DNA of 26,328 nucleotides from Pseudomonadota bacterium (lineage in GTDB: Bacteria; Pseudomonadota; Gammaproteobacteria; Burkholderiales; Burkholderiaceae_D): assembly GCA_018241865.1 (NCBI GenBank), contig JAFECY010000146.1, positions 1 through 26,328 of the forward strand, in the 5' to 3' direction. How positions within the stretch are numbered: the stretch's first letter is position 1; every line of letters begins with the position of its first letter. The translations under genes were made by a program, and so were the position numbers. This document shows, piece after piece, positions 1-5,098 of this stretch. The notes under the pieces are model-generated. The model ran no database searches, was not told where the DNA came from, and saw nothing but the letters and a program-made list of their open reading frames with translations.

Positions 1-36
1 ATTTATACGATTTATACAATTTCAAAGGAAATCTTC

Positions 37-447
37 ATGGTGACCCGTTCCGCCCAAAAAAAAACCCCGGCAGCGCCGGCGAAAAAAGCCGCCGTCAAGG
101 CGCCGACCCGCAAGACCGCCGTGAAAGCAGCCGTCAAGCCCGCTGCAAAAACCGCCGCCAAGCCTGCAGCCAAGCCCGCCGTCAAGCCCGCAGTCAAATC
201 CTCCCCGGCCGCCGAGAAACAGAAAAAACCGAAATTGGTGCGCGACAGCTTCACCATGCCGGAAGCCGAATACGCGTCGCTGGTGGCAGTGAAGAAAGCC
301 TGCATCAAGAACGGCTTTGAAGTGAAGAAGAGTGAACTGCTGCGCATCGGCGTGGCGCTGATCGGCAAGATGGATTTGGCGCAACTGAAAAACATCCTCG
401 CGACACTGCCGCCGCTCAAGGCCGGTCGCCCGAAGAAAAATAAGTAA
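37..447 (+). CDS. Histone H1-like Lys/Ala-rich protein with ribbon-helix-helix-like C-terminus
   Basis: This 136-residue protein is probably a nucleoid-associated or DNA-binding protein. Residues 1-65 are a disordered, strongly basic tail built of Lys, Ala and Pro, resembling bacterial H1/AlgP-type tails. Residues about 68-115 look folded: a short strand (SFTMP), a helix, then a VKKSELLRIGVALI helix. That order resembles the ribbon-helix-helix fold, which is my inference from pattern only. The protein ends in another basic stretch, GRPKKNK. The ATG at 37 is preceded by an AAAGGA ribosome-binding site at about 24-29. An AT-rich stretch with TATACAAT-like sequence lies just upstream, but the promoter may extend outside the window. 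Proteins with this layout occur in Burkholderiales, usually as uncharacterised 'histone' proteins. The DNA-binding role is likely but the partner is unknown. Confidence 0.85.
   Translation: MVTRSAQKKTPAAPAKKAAVKAPTRKTAVKAAVKPAAKTAAKPAAKPAVKPAVKSSPAAEKQKKPKLVRDSFTMPEAEYASLVAVKKACIKNGFEVKKSELLRIGVALIGKMDLAQLKNILATLPPLKAGRPKKNK
121..204 (+). repeat. 12-bp tandem repeat encoding (A/V)KPA tetrapeptides
   Basis: Seven consecutive 12-nt units encode VKAA, VKPA, AKTA, AKPA, AKPA, VKPA and VKSS. The typical unit is GCCAAGCCYGCM. The repeat forms the core of the basic tail, and a change in copy number would keep the reading frame. Confidence 0.75.
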
Positions 448-482
448 GCTTCGGCAGGACTGCGGCAAGGCAAGGGCGAGGG

Positions 483-512
483 CGGGGCAGGGGTGCGCTT
501 GATCCTGCCCTG
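483..512 (+). terminator. Candidate weak terminator hairpin after the H1-like gene
   Basis: GGGCAGG (485-491) pairs with CCTGCCC (504-510). A wobble pair and one C-G pair extend the stem to 483/512. The 12-nt loop is followed by a pyrimidine-rich stretch (CTTCTTCGTCTC) rather than a clean U-run, so it is only a candidate intrinsic terminator. Confidence 0.35.
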
Positions 513-620
513 CTTCTTCGTCTCATGCTGTTGCCGTGTCACGAAACGGACACATATCCGTCATATTCTCGAAGTAATCCGTCTTTACTCTTGGTTTAAT
601 TTTAATAACCAGGATGAGAC

Positions 621-1397
621 ATGCGATTACAGAGCACACCTGCAGAAAGTACCGCCAGTAGTAGCCGCTTCGCCCTCAGCATTGCCTCCACGGCAGAGGA
701 GGTGCGCGAAGTGCAACGTCTGCGCTATCAAGTCTTCATCGAATCGGCGGGGCTGACATCGCTGGTCAATGCCGAACGCCTCGACCGCGACGCATTCGAT
801 GACTACTGCGATCACTTGATCGTGCGCGACAGCAATACGCTGAAAGTGGTCGGCACCTACCGCGTCCTCAGTCCGCACGCCGCGCGTCGCGTTGGCCGCT
901 ACTACTCCGAACAGGAATTTGATCTCAGTCGTCTCGATAACCTGCGCAGCGGCATGGCCGAAGCCGGCCGCGCCTGCATCGATCCCGATTATCGCAGCGG
1001 CGCGGTCATCATGTTGTTGTGGGCGGGGTTAGCGGCCTACATGAAAAAAGAAAACTGCGACTACCTGATCGGTTGCGCCAGCATCAGTTTGGCCGATGGC
1101 GGCCAGAATGCGGCGGCGCTGTATTACGAACTGGCCGACGCCAACCTCGCGCCGCCGGAATACCATGTGCGTCCGCGCCTGCCTTTCCCAATCGACGAAA
1201 TCGCCAGCCATCAGCAACTGCCGCAGGTGCACGTGCCGCCGCTGATTCGCGGCTACATGCGCGGCGGTGCTTGGGTCTGCGGCGAGCCGGCTTGGGACCC
1301 CGACTTCAATTGCGCCGACCTGTTTTTACTGCTGCCACTGGCCAGACTCGATGGCCGCCTGGCGCGCCACTACTTCAAAGAGGCGCAGTCGCAATGA
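621..1397 (+). CDS. OlsB-like GNAT N-acyltransferase (ornithine lipid type)
   Basis: This 258-residue protein belongs to the GNAT-fold acyltransferase family that includes OlsB, L-ornithine N-alpha-acyltransferase. OlsB moves a 3-hydroxyacyl group from acyl carrier protein to ornithine, the first step in making phosphorus-free ornithine lipids. Family hallmarks are the N-terminal EVREVQRLRYQVFIESAG segment (about 27-44), VVGTYRVL (77-84), the EAGRACIDPDYR core (114-125) and a CASISLADG segment (about 152-160). The length is usual for the family. The ATG at 621 follows an AGGA motif at 611-614. The gene's TGA overlaps the next ATG (ATGA), so the two are translationally coupled. OlsA, which would complete the lipid, is not in the window. 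Another acyl-acceptor amino acid is possible. Confidence 0.82.
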   Translation: MRLQSTPAESTASSSRFALSIASTAEEVREVQRLRYQVFIESAGLTSLVNAERLDRDAFDDYCDHLIVRDSNTLKVVGTYRVLSPHAARRVGRYYSEQEFDLSRLDNLRSGMAEAGRACIDPDYRSGAVIMLLWAGLAAYMKKENCDYLIGCASISLADGGQNAAALYYELADANLAPPEYHVRPRLPFPIDEIASHQQLPQVHVPPLIRGYMRGGAWVCGEPAWDPDFNCADLFLLLPLARLDGRLARHYFKEAQSQ

Positions 1398-2272
1398 AGC
1401 CGCGTGACGATTTCCTCGCCCCCGACTTCCACGGTGCGGAAGTCGAAGAGAAACGCGGTAAGCAACGCTTTCGTGCGATCTGGATTTCCGATATTCATCT
1501 CGGCACCACAGGCTGCCAGGCCGAACGTCTGTTGGAGTTTTTGAAGGCGACCGAATCTACCACGCTGTATCTGGTCGGCGACATCATCGACGGCTGGCAG
1601 TTGAAGCGTCGCTGGTATTGGGATCAGGCGCATAACAACGTGGTGCAGACGGTGCTGAAAAAAGCCCGGAAAGGTACCGAAGTCATCTTCGTGCCGGGTA
1701 ATCACGACGAAGCAATACGCCAATTCATCGACCTCGATTTCGGCGGCATTCACATCCGCGACGAACTGGTACACGTCACTGCCCAAGGCAAGCGCATGCT
1801 GGTGCTGCACGGCGACCGTTTCGACGGCGTGATCGCCTGCGCCAAGTGGCTGGCCTATGTCGGCGACAGCTTGTACACCATGATCCTGAAGTTCAATCAG
1901 GTCTTTAACGCTTGGCGCGCGCGCGCCGGTTTGCCCTACTGGTCGCTGTCGCAATATCTCAAATTGAAAGTCAAGAACGCGGTCAGTTACATCACCTCCT
2001 TCGAGACGGCGTTGGCGGCGGAGGCAAAGAAAAAAGGGCTGGACGGCGTCATCTGCGGCCACATCCACAAGCCGGAAATCCGCGACATCGACGGCATCAC
2101 CTATTGCAATGACGGCGACTGGGTCGAAAGTCTATCGGCGCTGGTGGAAGACCTGTCCGGCGAATTACGGCTGGTGAGCTGGGGCGAAATCATGGCGCAG
2201 ACGCATCCACACAAGAAAGACAAATATCGCGCGGGAAAAAAGCGGGAGCTCGCACCAGAATGCGTATCGTGA
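1394..2272 (+). CDS. LpxH-like metallophosphoesterase (UDP-2,3-diacylglucosamine diphosphatase family)
   Basis: This 292-residue calcineurin-type phosphoesterase shows the complete metal-binding motif set: ISDIHLG (31-37; D33, H35), VGDIID (61-66; D63), GNHDE (102-106), LHGD (138-141) and GHIHKPEI (222-229). The family includes LpxH, which cleaves UDP-2,3-diacylglucosamine to lipid X in lipid A synthesis. This longer version, placed beside an OlsB-like gene, is more likely a paralogue acting on another lipid-linked or nucleotide diphosphate; that is an inference. The frame stays open upstream to about 1019, but only inside the acyltransferase gene. The ATG at 1394, overlapping the upstream TGA, is therefore the sensible start. 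The 3' end overlaps the next start by 13 nt. Confidence 0.85.
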   Translation: MKPRDDFLAPDFHGAEVEEKRGKQRFRAIWISDIHLGTTGCQAERLLEFLKATESTTLYLVGDIIDGWQLKRRWYWDQAHNNVVQTVLKKARKGTEVIFVPGNHDEAIRQFIDLDFGGIHIRDELVHVTAQGKRMLVLHGDRFDGVIACAKWLAYVGDSLYTMILKFNQVFNAWRARAGLPYWSLSQYLKLKVKNAVSYITSFETALAAEAKKKGLDGVICGHIHKPEIRDIDGITYCNDGDWVESLSALVEDLSGELRLVSWGEIMAQTHPHKKDKYRAGKKRELAPECVS

Positions 2273-2556
2273 TCGTGACGGACGCCTGGGGCCCGCAAGT
2301 CAACGGCGTCGTCAGCACCTTGAAGGCGAGCCGGCAACGCATGGAAGCACTGGGGCACGAGGCGATGATCCTCTCGTCGCAGGAACTGCCGACTTTCGCT
2401 TGTCCGACCTATCCAGAAATCCGTCTCGCCTACGCACTCAGTTTTTCTTGGGAAGCCGCTACTCAGCAACTGCTGCAAAACCTGACGCCGACACGCGCCG
2501 AAGCAAAACAAGCCGACGCCATGCTCTCGGCATTGAACGCCGAAGCGGCCAGGTGA
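2260..2556 (+). pseudogene. Internally deleted family-4 glycosyltransferase remnant (98 aa)
   Basis: The first ~55 residues match the N-terminus of GT4 glycosyltransferases (MRIVIVTDAWGPQVNGVV, then HEAMILSS and CPTYPEIRLA). The sequence then jumps to YALSFSWEAATQQLLQNL, which resembles the extreme C-terminus of the same enzymes (an FSWE segment followed by a short helix). Full-length members have roughly 340-400 residues, so about 250 residues, including the donor-binding GT-B domain, appear to be missing in frame. The ORF stays open and ends 3 nt before the next ATG. It overlaps the LpxH-like gene by 13 nt. It cannot be an active glycosyltransferase as written. A short functional protein or an assembly error are the alternatives. 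Confidence 0.72.
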
Positions 2557-2559
2557 GCA

Positions 2560-2775
2560 ATGACGATCTATCTGGACGAAGCCGAACGGCAGCGGCACCG
2601 TAACTGCATCGAAGCGATGGCGCTGGAATTGCACCGCCCGGTGGAAGAAATCACCCTGTTCTACGAAGACGCGCTCTCGGCGCTGTCCGACATGGCGCAT
2701 GTGCGTGACTACCTGCCCATCCTGGTAGCCAAGAACGTCAGGCGCGCGCTCGGCGCGAATGTGCGACAGCGCTGA
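2560..2775 (+). CDS. DUF3562-family small protein
   Basis: This 71-residue protein resembles the DUF3562 family of short uncharacterised beta-proteobacterial proteins. Visible family traits are the central HRPVEEITLFYEDALSAL segment (about 25-42) and the VRDYLPILVAKNVRRAL segment (about 48-64). It is mostly helical and has no signal peptide or membrane segment. Its ATG comes 3 nt after the stop of the glycosyltransferase remnant, so it is the last gene of the rightward operon. Its stop lies 6 nt from the end of the convergent HD-domain gene. The function is unknown. Confidence 0.72.
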   Translation: MTIYLDEAERQRHRNCIEAMALELHRPVEEITLFYEDALSALSDMAHVRDYLPILVAKNVRRALGANVRQR

Positions 2776-2781
2776 AGGTGA

Positions 2782-3402
2782 TTATCGACCCGGCGTCAGG
2801 CTGGCGGTGATGTTGCGTCTGGCCTGAACCTCGTAGCGTTCAAAAAACAGCGGCGTCGTGAAAATTGCGGCACGGTCGAGAAAGCCTTGCAGGATATTGC
2901 GTCGTTTCGTGTTGAACGGCAGATCGGGTATGTGGACATATTCGGCGCGTATCTGCCGCTCGTATTCCGCGAAGCGTTCGCGAGGGGCAGCGAGGATGGT
3001 GAGATCGACATCGACCAAAATTTTTGCATCCATGTCGGTCGGCGCGGCATGGTGCCGGGTTGCCAGAATCAGCGCATCGATGCGGCGCGTGACGTTGTCA
3101 CTCACGCCGGCTTGGCGCAGACAGGCGCTCGCCCAGTCCGCGCTTTTTTCTTCGTTGTCGTGACGCGTCGGATCGTAGATGGCGTCGTGGAACCAGAGCG
3201 CCATTGCCACCTCCGCCGGATGCGTGGACAAATGGCGTACCTCAGCCAGCTTCGCTAAGCATTCATCTATGTGTTGCAGCGTGTGATAGTGGCGTTGCGG
3301 CTCGCCGTAGCGGCTTGCCAGCGCGCGGAATACATGCGGGTCGGGCGCGGCGACACCGAGGTCGTGGCAGTCGGCAAGCCATTGCGTTTGCAGGTCGTTC
3401 AT
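2782..3402 (-). CDS. Predicted HD-domain metal-dependent phosphohydrolase
   Basis: This 206-residue protein resembles the COG4339-type predicted HD phosphohydrolases. It carries HYHTLQHI (38-45), the diagnostic FHD pair (H72, D73 in LWFHDAIYDP), RHH (116-118) and DVDLTILA (131-138), together the H...HD...D arrangement that binds one or two metal ions. The physiological substrate is not known; nucleotides are common for the superfamily. Its ATG overlaps the stop of the TetR gene by 4 nt, so the two are cotranscribed and probably coupled. The HD protein may therefore be controlled by the TetR operators upstream. Confidence 0.82.
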   Translation of the reverse strand: MNDLQTQWLADCHDLGVAAPDPHVFRALASRYGEPQRHYHTLQHIDECLAKLAEVRHLSTHPAEVAMALWFHDAIYDPTRHDNEEKSADWASACLRQAGVSDNVTRRIDALILATRHHAAPTDMDAKILVDVDLTILAAPRERFAEYERQIRAEYVHIPDLPFNTKRRNILQGFLDRAAIFTTPLFFERYEVQARRNITASLTPGR

Positions 3403-4019
3403 GGTTTACCGGCGAGATCAGGTTCGGCATCGATATAACGGTCGATGAATTGCATCGCCACGGTTGCCGCATAAGCTTTCGGCATGACATTCTGAGCCGC
3501 GCTGGCCAATTGGAATGCGCCTTCCATGAAGGCCAGCAGGCCGGCGGCTAGTTTGCGCACATTGCCGCTGCGTTTGCTTCTCTCGTTCAAATAGTCGCCC
3601 AGCAGCGTGTGTAGTAGCGCCAGCTCGAAGGCCAGTGCTTCTTCATATACCTGCCGCACTTCAGTCTGGCGCACTGCTTCGGCACCGACCACCACCCAAG
3701 CGGCGACCGCTTCTGGTTTGGCACCCGGCCCCTTTGCCAGACGAGCGTCGATATAGGCTTGCAGCTTTTGCCGCGGCGTGCTGGCGGCAGCCGCCAAGTC
3801 CAGATAACGCGCATGCGACAAAGTGGCGAGTGACTTCACCAGTTCGATCAGGATTTCACCCTTGCTCTTGAAATGGTAGTGGATCAGGCCGGGAGCCAGC
3901 CCTGCCTGTTGCGCGATCGCTTGGATGGTGGCTTTTTCATAGCCTTGTTCGGCCATCACGGCCAGCAGGGCGGCGACGATTTCTTCGCGGCGCTGCTCGG
4001 TATTGGATTTTCTCGACAT
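3399..4019 (-). CDS. TetR-family transcriptional regulator (BetI-like C-terminal domain)
   Basis: The 206-residue protein has a classic TetR helix-turn-helix at residues 9-55 (EEIVAALLAVMAEQGYEKATI, then QAGLAPGLIHYHFKSKGEIL). The C-terminal half resembles the BetI/TetR_C_6 ligand-binding domain (KLQAYIDARL, AAWVVVGAEAVR, LLAFMEGAFQLAS). The ligand is unknown; BetI itself senses choline, but no choline genes are visible. The gene is divergent from a membrane-protein gene at 4172. Two near-identical palindromes lie in the gap (4039-4062 and 4097-4126), which strongly suggests it represses itself and its divergent neighbour. Confidence 0.88.
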   Translation of the reverse strand: MSRKSNTEQRREEIVAALLAVMAEQGYEKATIQAIAQQAGLAPGLIHYHFKSKGEILIELVKSLATLSHARYLDLAAAASTPRQKLQAYIDARLAKGPGAKPEAVAAWVVVGAEAVRQTEVRQVYEEALAFELALLHTLLGDYLNERSKRSGNVRKLAAGLLAFMEGAFQLASAAQNVMPKAYAATVAMQFIDRYIDAEPDLAGKP

Positions 4020-4038
4020 GGCGGTCGGCTCCTGTTTT

Positions 4039-4062
4039 TAATTTGGGCGATTGACCAAATAA
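4039..4062. promoter_or_regulatory. Proximal TetR operator (imperfect copy)
   Basis: ATTTGG (4041-4046) and CCAAAT (4055-4060) are perfect inverted repeats separated by 8 nt. The site matches the larger palindrome at 4097-4126 across most of its length (TAATTTGG...ATT.ACCAAAT). It starts 20 bp upstream of the tetR start codon, a good position for autorepression. Confidence 0.7.
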
Positions 4063-4065
4063 TAC

Positions 4066-4094
4066 TTGATTTTTGTTTCGGCGCGGATTATCTT
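4066..4094 (+). promoter_or_regulatory. Candidate sigma-70 promoter for the divergent membrane-protein gene
   Basis: TTGATT (4066-4071) and TATCTT (4089-4094) are separated by 17 bp. The promoter lies between the two palindromes, and the larger palindrome begins 3 bp after the -10, covering the expected transcription start. Repressor bound there would block initiation. Confidence 0.5.
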
Positions 4095-4096
4095 GA

Positions 4097-4126
4097 ATTT
4101 AATTTGGTTAATTAACCAAATTAAAT
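4097..4126. promoter_or_regulatory. Perfect 30-bp palindromic operator
   Basis: The half-site TTAACCAAATTAAAT (4112-4126) is the exact reverse complement of 4097-4111, with no spacer. The core TTGGTTAATTAACCAA is typical of TetR-family operators. Its centre is 61 bp from the centre of the 4039-4062 copy, close to six helical turns. Confidence 0.8.
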
Positions 4127-4171
4127 CGCGCAACGGCTGGTGTGGTCATGCTGCTTCATGGAGGTAAGGTC

Positions 4172-4615
4172 ATGGGATATTCTTTCTGGATTGGGCTGTT
4201 CATCGCATTGTTATATTTCTTCATCCAGTTGAAAGAGTGGCGCGATGCGCGCAAACAGGGCGGAGAGAAGGGGCGGCTTAACCCGGAATCCCGTACTGTC
4301 GTATCGTTCGACGATGAAAAAATTACGGTGCGTTATGAGAACGGCGAGGGGCGTGAAGTGCGCTGGGATGCATTGACCATGATCGGTATCCGCACCACCG
4401 ACGAAGGCCCGTTCCGGCCAGACATGTTCTGGGGCTTGCATGCGGGAAGCGAGAATCCGGCCGTGGTGTACCCGCAAGGTGCCACCGGCGATGGCGAGCT
4501 TCTGCATGCTTTGCAAAGAAGATTGCCCGGTTTCGACAATCGAACCTTGATCGAAGTCATGGGCAGCACAGAGAACAATTTTTTCCTGATCTGGAAGCGG
4601 GCGGAACCTGCCTGA
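4172..4615 (+). CDS. Small membrane-anchored protein of unknown function
   Basis: This 147-residue protein has one N-terminal membrane segment (about residues 3-22, GYSFWIGLFIALLYFFIQL). A soluble, probably cytoplasmic domain follows, with strand-rich segments such as TVVSFDDEKITVRYENGEGREVRW and a Trp-rich end (NNFFLIWKR). I do not recognise a family. The ATG at 4172 is chosen because GGAGGT at 4160-4165 sits 6 nt upstream; a GTG at 4142 is in frame but would place this ribosome-binding site inside the gene. The gene is divergent from tetR with two operators between, so it is probably the repressor's main target. Confidence 0.75.
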   Translation: MGYSFWIGLFIALLYFFIQLKEWRDARKQGGEKGRLNPESRTVVSFDDEKITVRYENGEGREVRWDALTMIGIRTTDEGPFRPDMFWGLHAGSENPAVVYPQGATGDGELLHALQRRLPGFDNRTLIEVMGSTENNFFLIWKRAEPA

Positions 4616-4630
4616 AGTCGGCCGCTTTGG

Positions 4631-5089
4631 CTACTTCACCACCAGCTCCGGCGCAATCACCGCTTTCACATAATTCTCCGCGACGCCATCGCGTTCGCGC
4701 TGCACGATCCACCAGATGTTGGCCTTGCGCACCGGCCAGTCTTGGGCGCTGCCAGTCAGCAGCAACGAGGCAACCTGACCCAGCCAAGGTTGATGGCCGA
4801 TTGCCAGCACCGGCTCACGCGCGTGCGGCCAGTTGACGGCTTTTAGTACTTGATCCGGCGTGGCGTCAGGGCCGATTTCGGCGATCAGTCGGAATTTGCG
4901 TCCCAATGCTTCGGCGGTCTGCACCGTGCGCACGGCCGGACTGACCAAGATACGACAAGTGCTGGGGAGGTTGCGCTCCAGCCAGTGCGCCATGCGTTGC
5001 GCTTGCTTGTGACCTTTGGGAGTGAGCGCGCGGCCGAGATCGGGTTCGCCGGCTTCCGCTTCCGCATGACGCCACAGCAAGAGGTCCAT
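4631..5089 (-). CDS. sixA: Phosphohistidine phosphatase SixA
   Basis: This 152-residue histidine-phosphatase-superfamily protein has the catalytic RHAEAE motif at its start (R7, the phosphorylated H8), SPAVRTVQTA (50-59, second arginine) and the C-terminal IGHQPWLG with H99. The length fits SixA, which removes phosphate from phosphohistidine in proteins such as HPt domains and phosphotransferase components in the cytoplasm. It starts 9 nt after the ppk stop, with an AAAGG sequence in the gap, so it is expected to be cotranscribed with ppk and may respond to phosphate. Confidence 0.9.
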   Translation of the reverse strand: MDLLLWRHAEAEAGEPDLGRALTPKGHKQAQRMAHWLERNLPSTCRILVSPAVRTVQTAEALGRKFRLIAEIGPDATPDQVLKAVNWPHAREPVLAIGHQPWLGQVASLLLTGSAQDWPVRKANIWWIVQRERDGVAENYVKAVIAPELVVK

Positions 5090-5098
5090 GCTTGCCTT

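Noticed and set aside
536..564. Pho-box-like half-sites (GTGTCAC at 536-542 and CCGTCAT at 558-564) upstream of the OlsB-like gene
   Set aside because: The halves are 22 bp apart with no heptamer in the middle position, so they do not form a 7-4-7 box; chance is likely.
1019..1393. Upstream extension of the LpxH-like reading frame
   Set aside because: It lies wholly inside the acyltransferase gene, reads as Arg/Gly/Pro-rich shadow sequence, and the ATGA overlap at 1394 gives a natural start.
4142..4171. GTG start for the small membrane protein
   Set aside because: The strong GGAGGT at 4160-4165 would be internal to the gene; the ATG at 4172 uses it properly.
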